Assembly: GCA_949739095.1 (NCBI GenBank) | Contig: CATIYX010000438.1 | Location: forward strand, 1-5,730 | Direction of reading: 5' to 3' | Length of the DNA: 5,730 bases | Origin: an uncultured Clostridia bacterium | Lineage (GTDB): Bacteria; Bacillota; Clostridia; RUG12999 | Shown here: positions 1 through 3,569 of the stretch, one piece after another | How positions within the stretch are numbered: position 1 is the stretch's first letter | Layout: every line of letters starts with the position of its first letter | Notes under the pieces: model-generated | Database searches by the model: none | Told to the model about the DNA's origin: nothing | What the model saw: the letters and a program-made list of their open reading frames with translations, nothing else | Translations under genes and position numbers: made by a program

Positions 1-580
1 CCGTTCCCGCCAGCAAATCTTCTGTCAGCTTCACCAGACTCACAAGATAGTTCGCGCCGGCACATGCCGCCGCATGGTAGCGCGGCTTGTCCGCCGGACG
101 TATCTCACGGTAGGCAATTTCTGCCGTCTGCAATGCTTGCCGCAGCTTGTCCATGTCTGCTCCGGTGCCCTCCAGCGTGAACGTCACACCGTCCAGCGCT
201 GCCGGATTCATGTGTTTGTCAGGAAAAGAATAGGGTGGGTGCAGAGAAAACACCGTGTTGCCCGTCGCTTGCAGCGGCGCAAGGTCTGCACTGGACAGCG
301 CACCGCTGAACATGCCGCACAGCTTTCCGGTGCAGCCGCACTCTGCCAGCATTTTTGCACTTTCTGCAATTGCGTCATCCGCCATAGACAGCACAATCAT
401 GTCACTTGCTTGTGCCAGTGCGGACGCGTCCTCCCATGCCGCCGAATCTGTGATACGTGCGTTTTCCTGTGCGGAGGCAAACGTGCGCGATGCATAGCCT
501 AACAGCGTAAATCCTTTGCGGCGGAAAAATCCGCCCATCACAGCGGCAGTCCGTCCCGCGCCAATCATCCCTAGTTTCAT
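1..580 (-). CDS. Rossmann-like and DUF2520 domain protein, 3' part cut by window edge
   Basis: Reading the minus strand from ATG at 580 gives 193 open codons that run off the window, so about the first two thirds of a family usually near 280-300 residues is present. The N-terminus has a dinucleotide-binding Rossmann turn (MIGAGRTAAVMGGFF, residues 5-19), then a strand and small-residue turn (GYASRT, 28-33), MIVLSMADDAIAE (61-73), a SGALSS turn (92-97) and SLHPPYSF (112-119). The DUF2520 helical domain begins around KPRYHAAA (165-172) followed by NYLVSLV. These are the expected landmarks of NADP-dependent-oxidoreductase-like proteins with a C-terminal DUF2520 domain; the biochemical reaction is not established, though in Clostridia such genes often sit near pantothenate synthesis genes. 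AGGAGG at 590-595 lies 9 bases before the ATG and fixes the start. The gene is GC-richer than the toxin locus upstream of it. Confidence 0.85.
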   Translation of the reverse strand, partial: MKLGMIGAGRTAAVMGGFFRRKGFTLLGYASRTFASAQENARITDSAAWEDASALAQASDMIVLSMADDAIAESAKMLAECGCTGKLCGMFSGALSSADLAPLQATGNTVFSLHPPYSFPDKHMNPAALDGVTFTLEGTGADMDKLRQALQTAEIAYREIRPADKPRYHAAACAGANYLVSLVKLTEDLLAGT

Positions 581-654
581 GACGTTGTTCCTCCTGCGGA
601 AAGATGAAATCTGCATTGCCCCAAAACAGCTTTTCCGCTCATTGCGGCAAAAAC

Positions 655-667
655 TTAGTATGTATTA
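655..667 (-). promoter_or_regulatory. Candidate operator, 13-base word shared with the metY leader
   Basis: On the minus strand the word TAATACATACTAA overlaps the last base of the -10 hexamer and spans the likely transcription start. The same 13 bases occur on the plus strand at 3177-3189, directly after the -10 of the metY operon. The + strand here also reads as a direct repeat of TTAGTAT at 655-661 and 665-671 with a 10-base period. The position and the identity suggest a shared repressor site; the regulator is unknown. Confidence 0.4.
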
Positions 668-695
668 GTATACACCAATTCCGGCGGAAATGCAA
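667..695 (-). promoter_or_regulatory. Sigma-A-type promoter of the DUF2520 gene
   Basis: On the minus strand TTGCAT (690-695) and TATACT (667-672) are separated by exactly 17 bases. The predicted start of transcription lies near 660, leaving a leader of about 80 bases before the ATG at 580. This places the promoter between the toxin gene and the DUF2520 gene, so the latter need not depend on read-through. Confidence 0.7.
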
Positions 696-754
696 GTAGC
701 GGCGCACAAAATTGCAAGTTCCTCTGTACCGCGGGGGCGGTGGGCTATCTATGT

Positions 755-784
755 AAAAAAACAGAAGAATTATATGTTTAATTC
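755..784 (-). terminator. Possible weak terminator after the type III toxin gene
   Basis: On the minus strand GAATTA and TAATTC (784-767) can form a 6-base-pair hairpin with a 6-base loop that includes the toxin's last codons and stop. A run of seven T follows after 5 bases (761-755). The stem is entirely AT-rich apart from one pair and the T-run is displaced, so this is a weak call. Confidence 0.3.
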
Positions 785-1240
785 CCGATGAAAATATTTT
801 AAGGGAGAATATTGATATCTTCTGGTATACTCCTGTTCGCTTATCGTATGAATGCCTTTGTTGTAGTCTATATAGTCTTTCACATATTGAGAGACTCTCG
901 TTGCTATGTGGATGATATTTGCAATGGTTTCTCTGAACTCGTCTGTATCAATAACAGCGGCGGTGTGACTGATATAATCCGGATTTGAAATAATAACAGC
1001 TTTGGAAAAATCAAGTCCGGATTTGTGTTGTCTGGAGCGAGCAGAATGTTTGAATCGATAGGAATATTTGTGGTTGATTTCTGTTCGATAGGGGACGCAT
1101 ACAAATATATCTTTCCAGATTTCAAATAAGAAACAATTATAGGTTCGACTGTTTTTGCTTAATATTTCCGGATATGAACTGTGTGGATAGTCTTGATAAA
1201 ACAGAGAAGTGAGTCGTACTAATTGAAAGTCGTAATTCAT
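770..1240 (-). CDS. Type III toxin-antitoxin system toxin, CptIN/TenpIN-type endoribonuclease
   Basis: This 156-residue protein is the probable toxin of a type III system: a small endoribonuclease that cleaves RNA in the cytoplasm and is held inactive by binding the repeat RNA encoded just upstream. The strongest evidence is the context (promoter, tandem RNA repeats, terminator, then this ORF, all on the minus strand), which is the defining layout of ToxIN, CptIN and TenpIN loci, and the length, which is typical. Internal blocks that I associate with the TenpN/CptN toxins are VPYRTEINHKYSYRF (49-63), GLDFSKAVIIS (75-85) and the C-terminal RYQYSPLKYFHREL (141-154); this match is from memory, not a search. 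The start is supported by GGAG 9 bases before the ATG, directly after the terminator's T-run. Base composition is visibly AT-richer than the DUF2520 and metY genes, consistent with horizontal acquisition. Assignment to CptN versus TenpN is uncertain. Confidence 0.8.
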   Translation of the reverse strand: MNYDFQLVRLTSLFYQDYPHSSYPEILSKNSRTYNCFLFEIWKDIFVCVPYRTEINHKYSYRFKHSARSRQHKSGLDFSKAVIISNPDYISHTAAVIDTDEFRETIANIIHIATRVSQYVKDYIDYNKGIHTISEQEYTRRYQYSPLKYFHRELNI

Positions 1241-1254
1241 TGTTATCTACTCCA

Positions 1255-1290
1255 TAAAAAAATAGTGCGGTAAGTTTTCACCCACCGCAC
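1255..1290 (-). terminator. Rho-independent terminator between antitoxin RNA and toxin gene
   Basis: On the minus strand GTGCGGT (1290-1284) pairs perfectly with ACCGCAC (1271-1265); three further pairs including two G-U close a TGAAAA loop. TA and a run of seven T (1262-1256) follow. The hairpin starts at the very base after the last RNA repeat and ends 15 bases before the toxin ATG. In type III systems such a leaky terminator makes antitoxin RNA in excess over toxin mRNA. Confidence 0.9.
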
Positions 1291-1400
1291 CTCATCGCTC
1301 GGTTAATTTTTAGATTACCGACGAGTCAGAACCGTCACTCGTCTCATCGCTCGGTTAATTTTTAGATTACCGACGAGTCAGAACCGTCACTCGTCTCATC
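1291..1400 (-). repeat. Tandem repeat, two perfect 52-base copies plus 6 bases
   Basis: Copies lie at 1291-1342 and 1343-1394 with no mismatch, and 1395-1400 repeats the first six bases (CTCATC on the plus strand) before the match ends. The array encodes the antitoxin RNA units and directly touches the terminator at 1290. Confidence 0.97.
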
Positions 1401-1420
1401 ATCGAACATTGCTGTTCTTT
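1291..1420 (-). ncRNA. Type III antitoxin RNA (CptI/TenpI-like), two pseudoknot repeats
   Basis: The RNA predicted from the promoter at 1427-1455 starts near 1420. It opens with a 5-base-pair hairpin, GAACA and UGUUC around a GCAA tetraloop (1417-1404), then the last 6 bases of a repeat, then two full identical 52-base units, then the terminator. In each unit ACGAGU (unit bases 1-6) pairs with ACUCGU (17-22), and loop bases CGGUU (9-13) are the exact complement of AACCG (39-43), giving an H-type pseudoknot. Known type III antitoxins fold this way, are cut into single units by their toxin and assemble with it into an inhibited complex. The presence of only two units matches what is known of CptIN systems more than of ToxIN, where about five are usual. 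The fold is deduced by hand, not by an energy calculation. Confidence 0.85.
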
Positions 1421-1426
1421 AATAGT

Positions 1427-1455
1427 ATTATACAACAACCTGACTATTATGTCAA
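1427..1455 (-). promoter_or_regulatory. Consensus promoter of the type III toxin-antitoxin locus
   Basis: On the minus strand TTGACA (1455-1450) and TATAAT (1432-1427) both match the housekeeping consensus perfectly with a 17-base spacer. Predicted transcription starts near 1420, just before the leader hairpin. Such a strong promoter fits the need for abundant antitoxin RNA. Confidence 0.9.
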
Positions 1456-1535
1456 GCAGTTCATGGAATTTTAAGATATTTGGCAAAAAATCTAAATGTT
1501 CTATTTTTATTATATGTAACAAAAAAAGATTTGTG

Positions 1536-1597
1536 AAAAAATATGGCACATATCTCGTCATACAGCATACATAGTTACCAAGTATAGAGTTATGTGC
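1536..1597 (-). terminator. Probable terminator after the 92-residue gene
   Basis: On the minus strand GCACATAACTC (1597-1587) can pair with GAGATATGTGC (1556-1546) with a single A-A mismatch in 11 positions. CATA and six T (1541-1536) follow. The loop is long (30 bases), though ATAC and GTAT inside it extend the helix after a small internal loop. It starts 5 bases after the stop codon of the small gene and would insulate the toxin locus from it. Confidence 0.5.
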
Positions 1598-1602
1598 ACC
1601 GG

Positions 1603-1881
1603 TCATTCTTCGGCTTCTTCTATCTCATCCACCATGTCTTGAATGAGTTCTGCAAGCGTTTGTAGTTTTTGAAGCGCGATTGGTTCGGCATAGTCCCAGT
1701 AGTTGGTTATCAGAACAAAATTGGCGCAGTGTAGTCCCTGATTATAAAATTCCTGTCCGGTTTTGATAAATTCTTCCTGTGTTAAGGTTCCCTCCAGCCG
1801 CAGAACGCGCAGCCACAGGTCATAGTGGTCTAAAGCCCACCGCTGCAGGCGCAATGCCTCGTCATCTTCTATTTTGTACAT
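1603..1881 (-). CDS. Small acidic protein of unknown function
   Basis: I do not recognise this 92-residue protein. AGGAGG lies 8 bases before the ATG at 1881, an ideal ribosome binding site, which argues that it is a real gene. It appears mostly helical, with amphipathic stretches at residues 8-30 (rich in Leu, Trp and Arg) and 68-92, the latter ending in an acidic tail (DEIEEAEE). Several aromatic residues (W15, Y20, W23, F38, F45, Y46, F55, Y61, W62, Y64) suggest a packed helical core. There is no signal peptide, membrane segment or clear metal motif. It stands alone on the minus strand between its own probable terminator (1536-1597) and the structured element at 1965-2077, with a palindrome at 1937-1953 in its upstream region. 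It is close to, but probably not co-transcribed with, the toxin locus. Confidence 0.7.
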   Translation of the reverse strand: MYKIEDDEALRLQRWALDHYDLWLRVLRLEGTLTQEEFIKTGQEFYNQGLHCANFVLITNYWDYAEPIALQKLQTLAELIQDMVDEIEEAEE

Positions 1882-1936
1882 AAAAAATTCCTCCTTTTAT
1901 TTTTTTGAATACAGTTTTGTTTCATTAAAAGTCATT

Positions 1937-1953
1937 TTTCATATACTATGAAA
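1937..1953. promoter_or_regulatory. Perfect 7-base inverted repeat upstream of the 92-residue gene
   Basis: TTTCATA and TATGAAA flank a 3-base centre (TAC), about 56 bases before the ATG at 1881. The size and placement suit a dimeric regulator site. The half-site recurs at 2166-2172, before the Xre-type gene, and at 2695-2701, before the 128-residue gene. AT-rich DNA yields such words by chance, so the functional call is tentative. Confidence 0.35.
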
Positions 1954-1964
1954 TTAGTAAAAAT

Positions 1965-2077
1965 ATTTGCTTTGCAGCAAATGTACTTTTTGACGCCAAA
2001 AAGTACCAAAAACTTTCTGGCGTTCCGATTCGCCCCAGACCCCACAAACGGCCCCTGCGGGGAGCTGGCGAGGTCTG
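1965..2077. repeat. Structured palindromic intergenic element, REP/MITE-like or RNA
   Basis: This gene-free stretch holds four perfect complementary pairs: ATTTGCT/AGCAAAT (1965-1971, 1976-1982), GTACTTTTT/AAAAAGTAC (1983-1991, 1998-2006), CAGACC/GGTCTG (2036-2041, 2072-2077) and, nested inside the last, CCCC/GGGG (2052-2055, 2059-2062). The loop ACGCC (1993-1997) is the exact complement of GGCGT (2019-2023), allowing a pseudoknot. The right half is GC-rich while its surroundings are very AT-rich. On the minus strand the first hairpin has a GCAA tetraloop and is followed by ATATTTTT, terminator-like. AGTAAAAAT occurs at both sides (1956-1964 and 2116-2124). Palindromes built on AAAAAGTACC are, as I recall, common intergenic repeats in gut bacteria; this was not searched. 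The rest of 1882-2246 is AT-rich DNA. Confidence 0.55.
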
Positions 2078-2216
2078 CAACTTTTTCTCTGTAAATCCTG
2101 TGTCTATTATACTATAGTAAAAATTTTTTGATGGATTTTCGTAAGAATTTTTCTAAAAAACCCTATTTCATACACCATTTCTTAAACTTCTAAAAAGGGT
2201 ACTTTATATATTTTTA

Positions 2217-2225
2217 TGTTATAAT
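2217..2225 (+). promoter_or_regulatory. Extended -10 promoter of the Xre-type gene
   Basis: TGT directly followed by TATAAT (2220-2225) is an extended -10 element. No good -35 hexamer is present at the usual distance (bases near 2197-2202 read GGGTAC), which an extended -10 can tolerate. Transcription would start near 2232, only a few bases before the ribosome binding site. Confidence 0.5.
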
Positions 2226-2246
2226 CATTTTTTGAGGTGAGGAACT

Positions 2247-2450
2247 ATGTATCGTCATATTAGAGATTTGCGTGAAGATAAAGATTTAACGCAACAACAG
2301 ATGGGTAAAATATTACATTGCAGCACCAGAACATATGGTAATTATGAATGCGGAAATGTGAATATTCCAAATGATATTCTGATTAAACTTGCAGATTTTC
2401 ATGGTGTGAGTGTAGACTATCTGCTTGGCAGGACGGATAAAACGGATTGA
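2247..2450 (+). CDS. Xre-family helix-turn-helix transcriptional regulator
   Basis: This 67-residue protein is a stand-alone Cro/C1-type DNA-binding domain. Residues 3-14 form the first helix (RHIRDLREDKDL), and LTQQQMGKILHCSTRTYGNYECG (starting at 14) carries the helix-turn-helix with the recognition helix around STRTYGNYE. NDILIKLADFHGVSVDYLLGR (starting at 42) is the typical closing part of such domains. No effector or dimerisation domain follows, so it probably acts as a small dimeric repressor in the cytoplasm. GAGGTGA ends 6 bases before the ATG and supports the start. Members of this size often control their own promoter, a neighbouring gene, or a mobile or toxin locus; its targets here are unknown. 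The TTTCATA half-site at 2166-2172 upstream may be relevant. The family call is firm and the target is not. Confidence 0.9.
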   Translation: MYRHIRDLREDKDLTQQQMGKILHCSTRTYGNYECGNVNIPNDILIKLADFHGVSVDYLLGRTDKTD

Positions 2451-2534
2451 TAAGATGATTCTGCAAAGAGACAAGGAATATTGAAAGGTGACAAAAGCGA
2501 AGAGCAAAAATACCAGAGAAAAAATCAAGGGGGA

Positions 2535-2557
2535 GATTTTGTGCAGCGCACAAAATC
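2535..2557. repeat. Perfect 10-base inverted repeat between the Xre gene and the next promoter
   Basis: GATTTTGTGC and GCACAAAATC flank an AGC centre. The stem has no adjacent T-run on either strand (the nearest runs are about 9 bases away), so it is not a canonical terminator, although it could slow transcription leaving the Xre gene. It may belong to a dispersed intergenic repeat. The surrounding 2451-2628 has no convincing gene: a GTG-started 61-codon frame at 2488-2673 reads through this palindrome and the downstream promoter. Confidence 0.6.
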
Positions 2558-2628
2558 GGAGGACATTTTTCGTTGGTATTTTGCTCGCCGCCACTTTAGA
2601 GGGACTTTTCGTTAGAAAAATCGTTGTC

Positions 2629-2657
2629 TTGACATGTGATAGATGGCAAAGTATAAT
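2629..2657 (+). promoter_or_regulatory. Consensus promoter of the 128-residue gene
   Basis: TTGACA (2629-2634) and TATAAT (2652-2657) match the housekeeping consensus perfectly with a 17-base spacer. Transcription would start near 2664, giving a leader of about 50 bases that contains the palindrome at 2681-2694. Confidence 0.88.
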
Positions 2658-2680
2658 AATAAAGAAAGAATAATATTTCT

Positions 2681-2694
2681 ATGATTCCAATCAT
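2681..2694. promoter_or_regulatory. Inverted repeat in the leader of the 128-residue gene
   Basis: ATGATT and AATCAT flank CC, about 17 bases after the expected transcription start, and outer TTTC and GAAA extend the symmetry imperfectly. It could be an operator for a downstream-bound repressor such as the nearby Xre-type protein. This is position-based inference. Confidence 0.3.
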
Positions 2695-2715
2695 TATGAA
2701 AAGAGGACGAGCGTT

Positions 2716-3102
2716 ATGCAAAAAATATATTATCCGGATGAGCAATCCGTAAAAAACGCTATGCGGGCAGACGACCCGCTATTATTATTGGTTTCGCACG
2801 ACGGACAACGCCTGATTGTGTCGGGCATTGACGATGCAGGCGAGCATATCATATTGCTGCGTCTGGCAGGATTCAGAGACAGCGACTTGGACAATTACTA
2901 TCGTTTGGTTGTGAATCGGGACGGTGCAGACTGGACATTTGTGTGTCCGCCTGATTATCAAAACATCACCGATAAATCTAAACGCATTCAGCAGTTCTAT
3001 AAGGACGGCTTTCGCACGATTCCGCAGGCACTGGAAGCAATCGGATATCTGGTGGGCATTGACATTCCGCGCCGCTACCGCCGCCATATGGATTTCATGT
3101 AA
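2716..3102 (+). CDS. Conserved-looking protein of unknown function, 128 residues
   Basis: I do not recognise this protein. It has an independent consensus promoter and AGAGGA 8 bases before the ATG, so it is very probably expressed. The first half looks like an alternating beta region: LLLLVSHDG (22-30), RLIVSGIDD (32-40), HIILLRLAG (44-52) and YYRLVVNRDG (61-70), with acidic turns rich in Asp-Asp and Asp-Gly between strands. The second half is helical and cationic, with KSKRIQQFYKDGF (87-99), PQALEAIGYLVG (103-114) and a basic end, IPRRYRRHMDFM (117-128). No signal peptide, membrane segment or catalytic motif is obvious. The basic C-terminus could contact nucleic acid or another acidic partner, but that is speculation. 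It lies between the Xre-type gene and the sulfur operon, each with its own promoter. No clear terminator follows it. Confidence 0.75.
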   Translation: MQKIYYPDEQSVKNAMRADDPLLLLVSHDGQRLIVSGIDDAGEHIILLRLAGFRDSDLDNYYRLVVNRDGADWTFVCPPDYQNITDKSKRIQQFYKDGFRTIPQALEAIGYLVGIDIPRRYRRHMDFM

Positions 3103-3147
3103 TAGAGGGTGAAAAAAGAAATTTTAGAAAAACTTTCAAAAAAAGTA

Positions 3148-3176
3148 TTGACAAGGGCGGAAAGCTGTGGTATTAT
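3148..3176 (+). promoter_or_regulatory. Promoter of the sulfur-assimilation operon
   Basis: TTGACA (3148-3153) and TATTAT (3171-3176) are separated by 17 bases. Transcription would start near 3183, about 45 bases before the leader ORF and almost 390 bases before metY, an unusually long leader that contains two small ORFs and a hairpin. Confidence 0.82.
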
Positions 3177-3189
3177 TAATACATACTAA
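3177..3189 (+). promoter_or_regulatory. Candidate operator directly after the -10 of the metY operon
   Basis: TAATACATACTAA begins at the base after the -10 hexamer and covers the expected start of transcription, a classic repressor position. It is identical to the word at the DUF2520 promoter (655-667, minus strand). A matching right arm, GTATTA at 3198-3203, gives an imperfect wider symmetry with TAATAC at 3177-3182. The regulator is unknown; sulfur regulators of the CymR type are one possibility. Confidence 0.4.
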
Positions 3190-3227
3190 ACACATAGGTA
3201 TTATAAAAATTGAAGGAGGAGACCATT

Positions 3228-3368
3228 ATGTATGCAAAAAATCTGAGCGGAAACAACATGTGTATGATGTGCAGCCAGGGCAGTTACATCATGCGGTTTT
3301 TGCATGCGTTCCATGGGAACCTCCGTTTGCAGAGTGTTCACAGTAACAAGTGTAAATCGAATATGTAA
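3228..3368 (+). CDS. Putative Met/Cys-rich leader peptide of the metY operon
   Basis: A 46-codon ORF starts at ATG 3228 with AGGAGG ending 8 bases upstream (GAAGGAGGAGACC region), a stronger site than many real genes have. Codons 11-15 (3258-3272) read Met-Cys-Met-Met-Cys, five sulfur amino acids in a row, and nine of 46 residues are Met or Cys. The stop (3366-3368) is followed within 5 bases by a terminator-like hairpin, and downstream lie genes for sulfur assimilation. This is the arrangement of a translated attenuator leader, as in trp and his operons, here sensing charged Met-tRNA or Cys-tRNA. The rest of the peptide (such as YIMRFLHAFHG, 20-30) looks like no domain I know. The CMMC stretch could alternatively be a metal-binding CxxC of a functional micropeptide. 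That the ORF exists is seen; its role is inferred. Confidence 0.65.
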   Translation: MYAKNLSGNNMCMMCSQGSYIMRFLHAFHGNLRLQSVHSNKCKSNM

Positions 3369-3372
3369 TTGC

Positions 3373-3409
3373 TTGGAAGCGCTGTTATAGTTGCTTCCAA
3401 TTTTATTGT
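3373..3409 (+). terminator. Probable attenuator terminator between leader ORF and metY
   Basis: TTGGAAGC (3373-3380) pairs perfectly with GCTTCCAA (3393-3400), followed by TTTTATTGT. The T-run is interrupted, which suits a conditional terminator. The loop bases CTGTTA (3382-3387) are the exact complement of TAACAG (3411-3416), allowing a pseudoknot just before the ribosome binding site at 3421. A stalled ribosome at the last codons of the leader ORF would cover the left arm. An alternative pairing of UGGAAGC (3374-3380) with GCGUUCCA (3306-3313, one bulged G) inside the leader ORF could act as antiterminator. Confidence 0.6.
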
Positions 3410-3433
3410 CTAACAGAAAAAGGAGGGCAAGAG

Positions 3434-3502
3434 ATGAAACAAAAACATCTGCATAAATGGTTTTACCTGCTGCGGCACAATTGGCGAAACGGACGAATGT
3501 GA
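3434..3502 (+). CDS. Second small ORF in the metY leader, 22-residue cationic peptide
   Basis: An ATG at 3434 preceded by AGGAGG (3421-3426) at 7 bases opens a 22-codon ORF ending in TGA at 3500-3502. The peptide is strongly basic and aromatic (HKWFYLLRHNWRNGRM at its C-terminal part), with no Cys and only a terminal Met besides the start. It lies between the attenuator hairpin and metY, 67 bases before the metY start. It could be a second leader element, a translated spacer that couples translation to metY, or a functional micropeptide. I know no family for it. The strong ribosome binding site is the reason for listing it. Confidence 0.5.
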   Translation: MKQKHLHKWFYLLRHNWRNGRM

Positions 3503-3569
3503 CACAAAGCAGAATCAATAAAAAAAGAAAAAACGAAAAAAATAAATTTTAAGAAAAGAGGAAATAAAA

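Noticed and set aside
74..502. A long plus-strand ORF of 142 codons with many Cys and Arg.
   Set aside because: It is antisense to the DUF2520 gene, which has a ribosome binding site, promoter and recognisable motifs. The composition is typical of a shadow frame in GC-rich coding DNA.
728..741. A short hairpin, ACCGC and GCGGT around GGGG, between the toxin and DUF2520 genes.
   Set aside because: The stem is only 5 base pairs and there is no T-run on either strand, so it cannot be supported as a terminator.
1367..1606. A 79-codon minus-strand ORF whose ATG overlaps the stop of the 92-residue gene.
   Set aside because: It has no ribosome binding site of its own and runs through the probable terminator, the consensus promoter and into the antitoxin repeats, so it is most likely a chance frame.
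2488..2673. A GTG-started 61-codon plus-strand ORF after the Xre gene.
   Set aside because: It has only a weak GAAAGG upstream, reads across the 10-base inverted repeat and ends inside the promoter of the next gene. The predicted protein has no recognisable features.
3201..3518. A minus-strand ORF of 105 codons opposite the metY leader.
   Set aside because: It covers the leader ORFs, hairpin and part of the promoter-proximal region on the other strand, has no ribosome binding site, and resembles no known protein.
3183..3569. Possibility of a SAM riboswitch or T-box in the metY leader.
   Set aside because: I find neither the conserved SAM-box core nor a T-box TGGNACC-like antiterminator sequence. 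A translated leader ORF explains the region better, though only a covariance search would settle it.
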